NCBI RefSeq assembly: GCF_900236475.1
Contig: NZ_LT963352.1
Coordinates: 6,328,001 to 6,392,000 of the forward strand
DNA: 64,000 bases
Direction: 5' to 3'
Origin: Streptomyces chartreusis NRRL 3882
Lineage (GTDB): Bacteria; Actinomycetota; Actinomycetes; Streptomycetales; Streptomycetaceae
Position numbers and translations under genes: made by a program. Shown one piece after another: positions 53,444 through 62,910 of this stretch. Each line of letters begins with the position of its first letter. The stretch's first letter is position 1. A model generated the notes under the pieces. It ran no database searches. It was not told where the DNA came from and was given only the letters and a program-made list of their open reading frames with translations.

Positions 53444-53507
53444 GGCCCGTATCCTGCCGCCGACTCAGCAGCATGCGCAAAGCTCATTGCGCACGCTGCA
53501 ACGCCCC

Positions 53508-54290
53508 TCAGTGGACCTCGTCCACCAGCACGTCCAGCGACCACGCCTGCCCGGTCTTCGCCGGAGCCTCCGCCTCAACCACGTACCCGAGGTCCCGCAG
53601 CACCCCCACCAGCTCGGCCGGACCCTTCGGAGCGGCCCCGGCGGTCAGCAGGCTGCGCACGATCCGCCCCTTCGTCGCCTTGTTGAAGTGGCTGACGACC
53701 TTCCGGGTCGGCGCGTGCAGCACCCGCACGGACGCCGTCCGCCCGGCGACCTCGCCCTTCGGCTTCCACGCGGCGGCGTACGCGGCGGACCGCAGATCCA
53801 GCACCAGCCCGTCCCCGGCCGCCTCGGGAAGCACCGACGCCATCGGCGTCCGCCAGTGCGCGCCCAGCGCACCGAGCCCCGGCAGCTTCACCCCCATCGA
53901 GCACCGGTAGGACGGAATCCGGTCCGTCACCCGGACCGCCCCCCACAGCCCGGAGAAGACCAGCAGCGACCGCGCCGCACGCCGCTTGGCGGAGGTGTCC
54001 AGGGACGCCAGGTCGAGGGCGTCGTACAGCACACCGGTGTAGATCTCCCCGGCCGGCCGGGCCCCCGCCGTGCGCAGCTCCGCGTTCTTCGCGACCTCGC
54101 CGCGCAGCCCCTCGCTCAGCCCGAGCACCTCACGAGCCTTGTCCTCGTCGCCGGTGCACAGCTCGACCAGCTCGGTGAGAACGGCCTCCCGGGCGCCGGT
54201 CAGCCCTGGCAGTGACAGCGACTCCAACTTCAGCGGGGCTCCGCGGCCGGAGGCGGCCTTCCCTTCGGACGGCGGCAGCAGGACAAGCAC
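53508..54290 (-). CDS. yaaA: YaaA (DUF328/UPF0246) peroxide stress protein
   Basis: 260 residues. Family signatures: MLVLLPPSEGKA, AGEIYTGVLYDALDL, LLVFSGLWGAVR, IPSYRCSMGVKLPG, VSHFNKATKGRIVR. YaaA proteins limit free iron and DNA damage in peroxide stress by binding DNA. A single-gene unit by context; no regulator adjacent. Confidence 0.88.
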   Translation of the reverse strand: MLVLLPPSEGKAASGRGAPLKLESLSLPGLTGAREAVLTELVELCTGDEDKAREVLGLSEGLRGEVAKNAELRTAGARPAGEIYTGVLYDALDLASLDTSAKRRAARSLLVFSGLWGAVRVTDRIPSYRCSMGVKLPGLGALGAHWRTPMASVLPEAAGDGLVLDLRSAAYAAAWKPKGEVAGRTASVRVLHAPTRKVVSHFNKATKGRIVRSLLTAGAAPKGPAELVGVLRDLGYVVEAEAPAKTGQAWSLDVLVDEVH

Positions 54291-54333
54291 GCGTACTCCT
54301 TCGATCGAACTCCGCCGACAGCGTACGGGGAGC

Positions 54334-54912
54334 TCAGACCCGGGCCCGGCCGAGGGCGCGTACCAGGCCGTCGGCGTCGTCGGCGTGGAAGCGGACGACC
54401 CGCACCTCCCTCCGGCGCCCGAAGAACGTGACGTGCGTGACGGGTTCGGTCAGTTGGAGTGTGACGGTGGTCTGGGACCCGACCTCGACGTCCAGCTCGC
54501 CGTCGGCCCGCTCGTGCGTCATCCGCAGCTCGCGCCGCGCCGAGGCGATCCGCTCCAGCGGCACCCGCAGGTCGACGTGGACGTACCGGCGGATCCGCAG
54601 CGAGCCGTCGTCCGGATCCAGCACGTGCGGGCGTACGACGGACGAGGCGTGCAGCGCGACGACGATCACGATGCCGTACACGTCCAGGAAGAGGAACACG
54701 GCGTGCACGGTCGGCCAGTCACGCAGCAGCACCGACATCGCGACGGTCTCGACGAGACACACGAACCCGAACCCGAACATCATCGCGCCCTGCCCGCGCG
54801 CGTACCCGAAAGCCCGCCCGCTCCCCGTCCCGTGCGTGCGCCGCACCACCCACAGCACGAGACTCACGAGCAGCCGCACCTCGTGCCGGACCAGCAGGCG
54901 CGCGATCCTCAC
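54334..54912 (-). CDS. membrane protein with PH-like C-terminus
   Basis: 192 residues. Two membrane segments (EVRLLVSLVLWVV and the longer one around TVHAVFLFLDVYGIVIVVAL) precede a beta-rich domain, LDPDDGSLRIRRYVHVDLRVPLERI with HVTFFGRRREVRVVRF, reminiscent of PH-like domains of membrane proteins. The start overlaps the stop of the MerR gene as ATGA, so the two are co-expressed. Function unknown. Confidence 0.7.
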   Translation of the reverse strand: MRIARLLVRHEVRLLVSLVLWVVRRTHGTGSGRAFGYARGQGAMMFGFGFVCLVETVAMSVLLRDWPTVHAVFLFLDVYGIVIVVALHASSVVRPHVLDPDDGSLRIRRYVHVDLRVPLERIASARRELRMTHERADGELDVEVGSQTTVTLQLTEPVTHVTFFGRRREVRVVRFHADDADGLVRALGRARV

Positions 54913-55664
54913 CGCCGCTCCTCGGTGAGGAGCCGCAGCGTCCGGCGGATCGCCTGCGCCTGGGCCGGGGCCAGGTCCGCGTAGAAGGCGCGCAGGACAC
55001 TGCCGTCGTGGTCGAGGTCCCCGATCTCCGGGAACAGACCCGGCGGAATGCAGTCGGCGAGGGCCCGGGCGGCACCGGCGACGCGCGGATCGTCCGGCTC
55101 CGCGTCGGCGAGCGCGTCCAGCAGGGCGTACGCCTCGTTGGCCCGCGCCACGGCTTCCGGCGGGCCGAGCACCTCACCCAGCGACGACACGAGCTGCTGG
55201 CGGGCCTCCTCCGGCATGGCCGTCTCCAGGAAGGCGATGATCTCGCGGTCCTTGGCGGCCATCGGCGAGTCCGACAGATGCGCGGTCCCCGCGAACAGCG
55301 CGGCCAGCTCCGGCGACACCGGCCCCTCGGCCGGCACCCCGCCCTCCGCCTCCAGCAGGACCCGCAACCGCCCCCGCCGCTCCCGGATGGCCACCTCCTG
55401 CCGCGCCAGATCCTCGTCCAGCTCGGTCAGCACCTCGACGAGGTCCTTCCCCGCGTCGTCCGCCAGCACATCCCGCACCTCCGCGAGCCCCAGCCCCAAC
55501 TCGGTCAGCCGCCGGATCCGCGCCAGCACGACGGCGTGCCGCAGCCCGTACTCCCGATACCCGTTCGCCCGCCGCTCCGGCTCCGGCAACAGCCCCAGAT
55601 GGTGGTAGTGCCGCACGGCCCGCGTGGTGACACCGACGACGTCGGCGAGTTCTCCGATCCGCAT
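54909..55664 (-). CDS. MerR-family transcriptional regulator
   Basis: 251 residues. N-terminal HTH MRIGELADVVGVTTRAVRHY, then HHLGLLPEPERRANGYREY and RIRRLTELGLGLAEVRDVL; the C-terminal half is an unassigned effector domain. Its promoter has the MerR hallmark of a 19-bp spacer with the operator inside it (55671-55701), so it controls itself and the coupled membrane protein. The ATG is about six bases after the -10, suggesting a leaderless message. Confidence 0.88.
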   Translation of the reverse strand: MRIGELADVVGVTTRAVRHYHHLGLLPEPERRANGYREYGLRHAVVLARIRRLTELGLGLAEVRDVLADDAGKDLVEVLTELDEDLARQEVAIRERRGRLRVLLEAEGGVPAEGPVSPELAALFAGTAHLSDSPMAAKDREIIAFLETAMPEEARQQLVSSLGEVLGPPEAVARANEAYALLDALADAEPDDPRVAGAARALADCIPPGLFPEIGDLDHDGSVLRAFYADLAPAQAQAIRRTLRLLTEERR

Positions 55665-55670
55665 GGGACC

Positions 55671-55701
55671 AGTAGAGACGTTGACGTTGCGGCAGGGTCA
55701 A
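55671..55701 (-). promoter_or_regulatory. MerR-type promoter with 19-bp spacer and operator
   Basis: On the minus strand, -35 TTGACC (55701-55696) and -10 TCTACT (55676-55671) are separated by 19 bp, over-long as in MerR-controlled promoters. The inverted repeat TTGAC…GTCAA spans 55681-55701. The ATG follows at 55664. Confidence 0.75.
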
Positions 55702-55828
55702 GAGAGCCGCTGGGCCTTCTGACGAGGGCCGTGATCGTGTGCCACGATCGAGGGAACGGTTCCCGATCTCACGGACAGGTGATCTTCCGATGTCCCAGTC
55801 TGGCGAGCGACCGAAGGAGGGGCGTGAC

Positions 55829-56407
55829 ATGACTGCCATGGCCCATGAGCCGCTCACGCAGGAAGAGGTCCTGCTGGAGGGCTTTCTCGCCCTGGACACG
55901 CCGGAGGGTTTCCGGGCGGAGCTGATCGAGGGGGAGATCGTTGTGACGCCGCCGCCGGACGGGGATCACGAGAAGTACATCAGCCGGATCGTGAGGCAAG
56001 TGATCAGGCGTTCCCGGACCGACATGGACTTCTCGGGGAACAAGGGGCTGAAGCTGGTGAGCGGGGGCGCCTGCCCCAAGAACCACCTGGTTCCGGACGT
56101 CACCTTCGGCCCCATCGAGCGCGACTTGTTCGGCGGGGTCGGCTCCTGGATGTCATGCGACGGCGTCGCCATGGTGGTCGAGGTGACCTCCACCAAGCCC
56201 CAGGCCGACCGCGAGGCCAAGCGTCGTTGCTATGCCCGCGCGGGCATCCCGCTCTACCTGCTGGTCGACCGGGACGCAGCTCAGGTCACGGTGTTCAGCG
56301 AGCCGAAGGACGACGACTACCGCGAGCACTGCGCCCGCCCCTTCGGCAAGCCCATCGCTCTTCCGGAACCGTTCGCCTTTGAACTGGACACCGCGGATCT
56401 CCTCTGA
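55829..56407 (+). CDS. Uma2-family (DUF820) putative nuclease
   Basis: 192 residues from the ATG at 55829, about nine bases after GGAGG; ATGs at 55790 and 55739 are in frame but poorly placed. Restrictase-like fold: FRAELIEGEIVVTPPPDGDHEKY, VPDVTFGP, VVEVTSTKPQADREAKRRCYARAGIPLYLLVD. The D…E-x-T residues are the putative PD-(D/E)xK site. The family is expanded in Streptomyces with unknown role. Confidence 0.85.
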   Translation: MTAMAHEPLTQEEVLLEGFLALDTPEGFRAELIEGEIVVTPPPDGDHEKYISRIVRQVIRRSRTDMDFSGNKGLKLVSGGACPKNHLVPDVTFGPIERDLFGGVGSWMSCDGVAMVVEVTSTKPQADREAKRRCYARAGIPLYLLVDRDAAQVTVFSEPKDDDYREHCARPFGKPIALPEPFAFELDTADLL

Positions 56408-56430
56408 TCCCCTGTGGGCGGGGGTGGGAC

Positions 56431-57258
56431 ATGGGGATACGCGAACAGGCGAGATGGACAAGGGCACGCCTGGGCCGTGCCGGGCCGCCCCTCGACCTCC
56501 TCACCGCCCACTTCGACCAGCACGTCTACGCTCCGCACGCCCACCACGAATTCACCATCGGCGTCACGATCGGCGGCTCGGAGGTCATCGCCTACCGGGG
56601 CGGGCTGATCCACTCCTACCCCGGCTCGATCGTCGTGCTGGAAGCGGGCGAGATGCACACCGGCGGTCCGGCCGCCTGCGAGGGCTACGCCTACCAGGCC
56701 CTGTACGCCGAGCCGTCCCTCCTCACCGACGGCACGCTCGGCGGCCCCCCGCACTTCCCCGACCCCGTCCTCCACGACCCGGAGCTGGCGGCAGCCCTCC
56801 GCGCCGCCCACACCGACATCAGCGCCTGCCCCGACCCCCTGGAGGCCGAGTCCCGGCTGCCCTGGCTGCTCACGGCCCTGGCCCGCCGGCACTCCACGGC
56901 CCGGGCGAGCCAGGACACGGTGCCCGGCGCCGGCCACATCGCCAAGGCCGTACGCGACCGCCTCGCGGACGAACTGCTGGAACCCCCCTCCCTGGCCGAC
57001 CTCGCCACCGACCTGGGCCTGTCCCGCTACCAGCTGCTGCGCGCCTTCCGTACGACGATGGGCGTACCGCCCTACGCCTGGCTCGCCCAGCACCGCGTCG
57101 CCAGGGCCCGCGTCCTGCTGGAAACCGGCCTGCGCCCCGCCGAGGTCGCGGGCCTCGTCGGCTTCGCCGACCAGGCGCACCTCACCCGCTGGTTCCGCCG
57201 CGTGCTGGGCGTGACCCCGGCGGCGTACCGCAACAGCGTTCAAGACGCGGCGGGGTGA
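56431..57258 (+). CDS. AraC-family transcriptional regulator
   Basis: 275 residues. N-terminal cupin-type sensor (HAHHEFTIGVTIGGSEVIAYRGG, VLEAGEMHTGGPAACEGYAYQALY) and C-terminal double HTH (SLADLATDLGLSRYQLLRAF, then AEVAGLVGFADQAHLTRWFRRV and LGVTPAAYR). It begins 23 bases after the Uma2 gene and precedes an EamA transporter by 19 bases, so it likely regulates that exporter. Confidence 0.88.
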   Translation: MGIREQARWTRARLGRAGPPLDLLTAHFDQHVYAPHAHHEFTIGVTIGGSEVIAYRGGLIHSYPGSIVVLEAGEMHTGGPAACEGYAYQALYAEPSLLTDGTLGGPPHFPDPVLHDPELAAALRAAHTDISACPDPLEAESRLPWLLTALARRHSTARASQDTVPGAGHIAKAVRDRLADELLEPPSLADLATDLGLSRYQLLRAFRTTMGVPPYAWLAQHRVARARVLLETGLRPAEVAGLVGFADQAHLTRWFRRVLGVTPAAYRNSVQDAAG

Positions 57259-57277
57259 GAGGACCGAGACTCGCCGT

Positions 57278-58207
57278 ATGACTGCACGCGGCTGGTTCCT
57301 GTTCTCCCTGATGGGAGTGGTCTGGGGCGTCCCCTACCTGATGATCAAGGTGGCGGTGGACGCCGTGTCCCCGTCCATGGTGGTGTTCACGCGCTGCGCG
57401 CTGGGCGCCGCCCTCCTGCTCCCCTTCGCGCTGCGCCAGGGCGGCCTCGGCCGTACCGTCCGGACCCACTGGAAGCCGATGCTGGCCTTCGCCGTCATCG
57501 AGATCATCGGCCCCTGGTGGACCCTGACCGACGCCGAACGCCATCTGTCCAGCTCCACCGCCGGACTCCTCATCGCGGGCGTGCCGATCGTCGCCCTCAT
57601 CCTGGCCCGCTTCTTCGGCGCCGAGGAACGCGTGGGCGCCCGCCGTGTCGCCGGACTCGCCCTCGGTCTCGCGGGCGTCACCGTCCTCACCCTGCCCCAC
57701 CTCACCGGCGGCGATGCCCGCTCCCTGGCCGAGGTGCTGGTGACGGTCGTCGGCTATGCCACCGCCCCGCTGATAGCCGCCCGGCATCTCAAGGACGTTC
57801 CGACTCTCCACCTGATCACCCCCTGCCTCACGCTCGCCGCCGTCGTCTACGCCCCAGCCGCGTACCTGACCCGCCCCGCCACCATGCCCTCTGCCGAGGT
57901 CCTGGCCGCCCTCGCCGGCCTCGGCATCGTCTGCACCGCGATCGCGTTCGTGGCCTTCCTGGAGCTGATCAAGGAGGCCGGCCCGACCCGGGCCGGCGTG
58001 ATCACCTACGTCAACCCGGCGGTTGCCGTCGCCGCGGGCGCCCTCTTCCTGGACGAGGAACTGACCCTCGGCATCGGCGTCGCCTTCACCCTGATCCTGG
58101 CGGGCTCGGTGCTGGCCACGGCCGCGGCGCCGACAAGGGAGATCCGCCGGGTACCATGGTCGACACGGCAGACGAGCCGGGCGGACGGCCGCGTGGAGTC
58201 CCCCTGA
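57278..58207 (+). CDS. EamA/DMT-family transporter
   Basis: 309 residues with ten hydrophobic helices, the two EamA repeats beginning GWFLFSLMGVVWGVPYLMIKVAV and LAEVLVTVVGYATAPLIAAR. It is paired with the AraC regulator just upstream. The last 13 codons lie inside the RNase P RNA gene, so the C-terminus is dictated by rnpB sequence. Substrate unknown. Confidence 0.86.
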   Translation: MTARGWFLFSLMGVVWGVPYLMIKVAVDAVSPSMVVFTRCALGAALLLPFALRQGGLGRTVRTHWKPMLAFAVIEIIGPWWTLTDAERHLSSSTAGLLIAGVPIVALILARFFGAEERVGARRVAGLALGLAGVTVLTLPHLTGGDARSLAEVLVTVVGYATAPLIAARHLKDVPTLHLITPCLTLAAVVYAPAAYLTRPATMPSAEVLAALAGLGIVCTAIAFVAFLELIKEAGPTRAGVITYVNPAVAVAAGALFLDEELTLGIGVAFTLILAGSVLATAAAPTREIRRVPWSTRQTSRADGRVESP

Positions 58208-58589
58208 CGGGGAGCTCCCCGAGGAACGTCCGGGCTCCACAGGGCAGGGTGGTGGCTAACGGCCACCCGGGGTGACCCGCGGGACAGTGCCACAGAAAGC
58301 AAACCGCCGAGGGCTCCGGCCCCCGGTAAGGGTGAAACGGTGGTGTAAGAGACCACCAGTGCCTGGGGTGACTCAGGCAGCTAGGTAAACCCCACCCGGA
58401 GCAAGGTCAAGAGGAGACACCTCTTCGAAAGAAGGGCGTCTCTGCGCGGACGATCGAGGGCTGCCCGCCCGAGTCCGCGGGTAGACCGCACGAGGCCGGT
58501 GGCAACGCCGGCCCTAGATGGATGGCCGTCGCCCGGGGCTCCGCGAGGAACCCCGGGAACAGAACCCGGCGTACAGCCCGACTCGTCTG
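58169..58589 (+). ncRNA. rnpB: RNase P RNA, bacterial type A
   Basis: The ends pair as CAGACGAGCCGGGC (58169-58182) with GCCCGACTCGTCTG (58576-58589). Conserved cores are present: GAGGAACGTCCGGGCTCC, ACAGTGCCACAGAAA, GGTAAGGGTGAAACGGTGG and GTAAGAGACCACCAG in the 5' part; then TAGGTAAACCCCACCCGGAG, AGATGGATGGCCGTC and ACAGAACCCGGCGTACAG near the 3' end. It is the catalytic subunit that matures tRNA 5' ends. It overlaps the EamA gene for 39 bases. Confidence 0.93.
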
Positions 58590-58610
58590 CCCTTACAACC
58601 GGCCCCCGGT

Positions 58611-58653
58611 GACCATGCGGGCTTTGAGTCAAGAGTCCTAGTCCCGCATGGTC
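58611..58653 (+). terminator. inverted repeat, probable rnpB terminator
   Basis: Perfect 11-base arms GACCATGCGGG / CCCGCATGGTC, 21-base loop, 22 bases after the rnpB 3' end. No T-run. Confidence 0.6.
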
Positions 58654-59164
58654 CCTGGGGTAATCTTCCGTGCTCAGGCAGCCTGGCGGACTTTTGGCCG
58701 CCTCGACCGGCGCGCCGTACGCTCGCATCCCTCGATCCCTAGAACAACAACTACCGGATATCTGGTCCGTGTTCCCGGATGTCTGGCGCGCCGACTAGCC
58801 TGTCGTGAATCGCTCTGAGCGCCGCGATCATAGTGTGCCGGTACCTGCTAGTCGCAGGATCGGCTTAGCAGTACTGTGTCGGCACAGCCACCTGTCTGTT
58901 ACCCACTGGACCCTCGTCTTCGAAGCCGTGACCGGTTCATCGTTCGACTCAGCTAGTAAGCAGGATCCGCTCTGGGGAGACGCCACACGGCGTTCCGCGA
59001 GTGCTCACCGCTATCGTTGGGCACTCAGCCGGAGTGTCACCACTAGTGAACTCCTGTCACACATGGCACATGAAGGATGGGCGCCGAAGGATGGACAGGG
59101 CACACGCGCACCTCATCGGGGTATCCCGGTCAGACTCCGATCTCGTCACACTCAAGGGGGTGGC
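58654..59164 (+). other. leader/boundary region before the type I RM operon
   Basis: No gene seen. Two near-identical 12-mers, CCGGATATCTGG (58754-58765) and CCGGATGTCTGG (58775-58786), lie 21 bp apart, a candidate regulator site or part of the hsd promoter. Composition falls from here on, so this is the likely edge between the core chromosome (rnpB) and an acquired defence locus. No tRNA or duplicated rnpB end was found to mark an attachment site. Confidence 0.5.
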
Positions 59165-61609
59165 GTGGTAGTGGCTCTCAAGAAGTCGGACCTGTACAGC
59201 TCGCTGTGGCGGAGCTGCGACGAGCTGCGCGGCGGCATGGATGCCAGCCAGTACAAGGACTACATCCTGACGCTGCTGTTCGTGAAGTATGTGACGGACA
59301 AGGCCAAGTCCGATCCGAGCTCCTTGATCGACGTCCCCGCCGGCGGATCCTTCGATGACATGGTCGCCCTCAAGGGTGATAAGGAGATCGGCGACAAGAT
59401 CAACAAGATCATCGGCAGGCTCGCCGAGGCCAACGGACTTGAGAAGGTCATCGACCTGGCCGACTTCAACGACGAGGAGAAGCTCGGCAAGGGCAAGGAG
59501 ATGCAGGATCGCCTCTCCAAGCTGGTGACGATCTTCGCTGATCTCGACTTCCGAGGTAGCCGCGCTGAGGGCGACGACCTGCTTGGCGACGCCTACGAGT
59601 ACCTGATGCGGCACTTCGCAACGGAGTCGGGCAAGTCGAAGGGGCAGTTCTACACCCCGGCCGAGGTCTCGCGGGTACTCGCCAAGGTCGTCGGTATCGG
59701 AGCAGGCACCCGGCAGGACCACACGGTCTACGACCCCACGTGCGGGTCCGGCTCGTTGCTCCTCAAGGTGGCTGACGAGGCTCCACGCGGCCTGACCATC
59801 TACGGCCAGGAGAAGGACAACGCCACATGGGCGCTGGCCCAGATGAACATGATCCTCCACGGCTACGAGGACCGCGACATCCGCAAGGGTGACACGATTA
59901 CCAGCCCCCAGTTCACCCAGGGTGCACGGCTACAGACCTTCGACTTCGCCGTTGCCAACCCGCCGTTCTCGATCAAGTCGTGGAGCAACGGCCTCGAGAA
60001 CGACTACGGTCGCTTCGAGTTCGGCCGGCCGCCGGAGAAGAACGGCGACTACGCCTTCCTTCTGCACATCCTCAAGTCCCTCAAGAGCAACGGCAAGGCC
60101 GCAGTCATCCTGCCGCACGGTGTGCTGTTCCGCGGTCACGCCGAGGCCAACATTCGTAAGGAACTGCTGCGCCGTGGCTACATCAAGGGCATCATCGGCC
60201 TGCCCGCGAACCTTTTCTACGGCACCGGCATTCCGGCCTGCATCATCGTTCTTGACAAGGAGAACGCACAGGCGCGAACCGGCGTCTTTATGATCGACGC
60301 TTCCAAGGGTTTCATGAAGGACGGCAACAAGAACCGCCTCCGGAGCCAGGACATCCACAAGATCGTCGACGTCTTCAATAAGCAGACCGAGATCGAGCGC
60401 TATTCGCGTATGGTGCCGCTCCACGAGATCGCTGACCCGAAGAACGACTACAACCTCAACATCCCGCGCTACATCGACTCCTCGGAGCCAGAGGACATCC
60501 AGGACCTTCACGCCCATATGCACGGCGGGATCCCAGACCGCGACCTGGATGCACTCAATGGGTACTGGGAGGCGTTCCCGAGCCTGCGCGCCACGATCTT
60601 CAAGCCAAACCGCTCTGGCTACAGCGACCTCGCGGTCGGCGTGGCGGAGGTACAGCAGACCATCCTGGACTCCGACGAGTTCCAGAAGTTCGCCACGGGC
60701 GTCCGAGGCCAGGTTGACGACTGGTTCGCCGCGCACCGGCCGGTCCTGCAAGCGCTCAACCGGGACACTGTCCCCAAAGACCTGATCGCTCGTATTGGCG
60801 ACGATCTACTGGCTCGGTTCAAGAGCACCCCTCTGCTCGACGAGTACGACGTCTACGAGCAGCTCATGACCTACTGGCACGGAGTTATGCACGACGACGT
60901 CTTCCTCGTCATGAACGACGGGTGGTGTGAGGCGGCGAAGCCCCGCAAGACCATTGAGGACAAGGAGCGCAAGCTCTCCGAGACCCCGGATCTCGTCATT
61001 GGCTCGGGGCGCAGCGCTACCAAGTACAAGATGGACCTCATCCCGCCGGCGCTCGTCGTCGCTCGTTACTTCGCGGACGAGCAGTCCAAGGTCGACGCAC
61101 TGCACGCGGCAACCGAGGAGGCAAGCCGCGCTGTCGAGGAGTACGTCGAGGAACATGTTGTGGAGGACGGCTTGCTTGCCGAGGCCATGGACGACGGCAA
61201 GATCTCCAAGCCCCTCGCTTCGACGCGGCTCAAGGTGGCTCGGCACGAGGGAGCTGACGCGGAGGAGATCAAGGCCCTCCAGTACCTGGTCAAGCTTTAC
61301 AACGACGAAGCTGTCGCCAGGAAAGCCGCCAAGGAAGCCCAGGCGGCCCTCGACTTCGCGACCCTCAAGAAATACGGCGACCTCACCGAGCCTGAGATCA
61401 AGCAGCTTGTGCTCGATGACAAGTGGCACGTTGAGATCGTCACTCGCGTTGCCGGTAACGTCGACTCGCTCACATCCGCACTTGTAGGCCGAATCCGACA
61501 CTTGGGGGAACGGTATGCCCAACGGGTTTCGGATCTGAGACACCTCACAGAGTCCTTTGAGCGAAAAGTTGCGGGACACTTGAGCCGGATGGGGTTGGAA
61601 TCGTTGTGA
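59165..61609 (+). CDS. hsdM: type I restriction-modification DNA methyltransferase subunit HsdM
   Basis: 814 residues from the GTG at 59165, five bases after AAGGGGG; a GTG at 59171 is also possible. Adenine methyltransferase motifs: DPTCGSGSLLLKVADEA (motif I, about residue 190) and FDFAVANPPFS (motif IV, about residue 265). N-terminal LYSSLWRSCDELRGGMDASQYKDYIL is the usual HsdM helical domain. It is about 280 residues longer than E. coli HsdM, with a helical charged C-terminal region. The stop overlaps hsdS as GTGA. Confidence 0.94.
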   Translation: MVVALKKSDLYSSLWRSCDELRGGMDASQYKDYILTLLFVKYVTDKAKSDPSSLIDVPAGGSFDDMVALKGDKEIGDKINKIIGRLAEANGLEKVIDLADFNDEEKLGKGKEMQDRLSKLVTIFADLDFRGSRAEGDDLLGDAYEYLMRHFATESGKSKGQFYTPAEVSRVLAKVVGIGAGTRQDHTVYDPTCGSGSLLLKVADEAPRGLTIYGQEKDNATWALAQMNMILHGYEDRDIRKGDTITSPQFTQGARLQTFDFAVANPPFSIKSWSNGLENDYGRFEFGRPPEKNGDYAFLLHILKSLKSNGKAAVILPHGVLFRGHAEANIRKELLRRGYIKGIIGLPANLFYGTGIPACIIVLDKENAQARTGVFMIDASKGFMKDGNKNRLRSQDIHKIVDVFNKQTEIERYSRMVPLHEIADPKNDYNLNIPRYIDSSEPEDIQDLHAHMHGGIPDRDLDALNGYWEAFPSLRATIFKPNRSGYSDLAVGVAEVQQTILDSDEFQKFATGVRGQVDDWFAAHRPVLQALNRDTVPKDLIARIGDDLLARFKSTPLLDEYDVYEQLMTYWHGVMHDDVFLVMNDGWCEAAKPRKTIEDKERKLSETPDLVIGSGRSATKYKMDLIPPALVVARYFADEQSKVDALHAATEEASRAVEEYVEEHVVEDGLLAEAMDDGKISKPLASTRLKVARHEGADAEEIKALQYLVKLYNDEAVARKAAKEAQAALDFATLKKYGDLTEPEIKQLVLDDKWHVEIVTRVAGNVDSLTSALVGRIRHLGERYAQRVSDLRHLTESFERKVAGHLSRMGLESL

Positions 61610-62910
61610 AAAATATTCGCGAGGTTCCTACTGAATGCACGGTCACTGAAGTTGGCGAAATCCCGAGTGATTGGGATGTGAAATTGATTGGGGAACTTGG
61701 CAAGGTTGTTCGAGGTGGCTCTCCTCGACCTGCTGGTGACCCACGATTTTTCAACGGAAGTTTTATCCCTTGGCTTACGGTAGCAGCGCTGACGACGCTA
61801 CCTGAAAGCTGTATGGAAGTAACCGAGACCCGAGGGTATCTAACCAAGGAAGGTTCCGAAAAGAGTCGCATTCTCCCTGCCGATACTGTAATTATCGCAA
61901 ACAGTGGCGCAACCCTGGGAGTTGCAAAGATCCTCAAACTTAGGTGCTGCGCCAATGACGGAATTGCGGCACTCATTGAGCAGCGGGCAGGCAGTAAAGA
62001 ATTTCTTTGTTACTACATCAACACTCAGACTGAGTATCTTCGAGAGGTTGTGGCGCCGGGGAACGGGCAACCAAATCTAAATACGAAGCTTATTCGAGAG
62101 TTGCCGATCCCTTTCCCAGCTGAAGATGAGCAACGCCTTATCGCTGAGGCGCTGTCCGATGTTGATGGATTGATCACAGCCCTGGATGCTCTTATCGCAA
62201 AGAAGCAGGCGATCAGGCAGGGTCTGATGCAGCAGCTGCTAACCGGCCGGACGCGCCTACCCGGCTTTACCAAGCCTTGGCGCGAAGTTCTGCTTGGCGA
62301 GCATGTGAGCTATGTCAAGACAGTCGCATTGTCGCGGGCGCAACTAGATAACGAATCGCCCGTCCGTTACCTGCATTATGGCGACATCCATACCCGGAGC
62401 AGTGTCACGTTGGACGCTGCACACGAGACCATGCCACGAGTGAGTTCGACGTTGCTGCGAAACGCCGGTCGCCTCCAGGTTGGGGATCTCGTTTTTGCCG
62501 ATGCGTCAGAGGATCCGGACGGAGTGGGCAAGTCGGTCGAGGTAATTTCGGTGCCGAGTGCAGGCGTGGTCCCTGGTCTTCACACCATTGCAGCGCGGTT
62601 CGACAAGTCAGTGCTGGCGGACGGCTTCAAGGCTTACCTCCAGTTCATCCCAGCATTTCGGAACGCCCTGCTTCGCCTCGCCGCGGGTACCAAAGTCTTG
62701 GCGACGACGCGTTCATTCATCTCCAGCATCATGCTGACGCTGCCTGATATCGACGAGCAGCGAGCAATCGCCTTGGTCATTGCCGATGCTGATCGTGAGA
62801 TCCACGGCCTTCTCGTTCGGCTAGCCAAGGCGCGAGATGTCAAGCAAGGCATGATGCAGCAACTCCTCACTGGGCGTACTCGCCTTCCCTTCAAGGAGAG
62901 CGTTGCATGA
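61606..62910 (+). CDS. hsdS: type I restriction-modification specificity subunit HsdS
   Basis: 434 residues from a GTG overlapping hsdM. Two target-recognition domains are each followed by a matching spacer helix: VDGLITALDALIAKKQAIRQ, then GLMQQLLTGRTRLPGF (first), and ADREIHGLLVRLAKARDVKQ, then GMMQQLLTGRTRLPF (second). They read the two halves of a split DNA site. The N-terminal part has roughly 50% GC (30 of 60 in the line from 61741), far below the surrounding chromosome, indicating transfer or rapid exchange. Confidence 0.93.
   Translation: MKNIREVPTECTVTEVGEIPSDWDVKLIGELGKVVRGGSPRPAGDPRFFNGSFIPWLTVAALTTLPESCMEVTETRGYLTKEGSEKSRILPADTVIIANSGATLGVAKILKLRCCANDGIAALIEQRAGSKEFLCYYINTQTEYLREVVAPGNGQPNLNTKLIRELPIPFPAEDEQRLIAEALSDVDGLITALDALIAKKQAIRQGLMQQLLTGRTRLPGFTKPWREVLLGEHVSYVKTVALSRAQLDNESPVRYLHYGDIHTRSSVTLDAAHETMPRVSSTLLRNAGRLQVGDLVFADASEDPDGVGKSVEVISVPSAGVVPGLHTIAARFDKSVLADGFKAYLQFIPAFRNALLRLAAGTKVLATTRSFISSIMLTLPDIDEQRAIALVIADADREIHGLLVRLAKARDVKQGMMQQLLTGRTRLPFKESVA

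Noticed and set aside
58590..58800. tRNA or attachment site at the rnpB–RM junction
   Set aside because: No cloverleaf or T-loop sequence was found, and no duplicated rnpB end is visible in the window.
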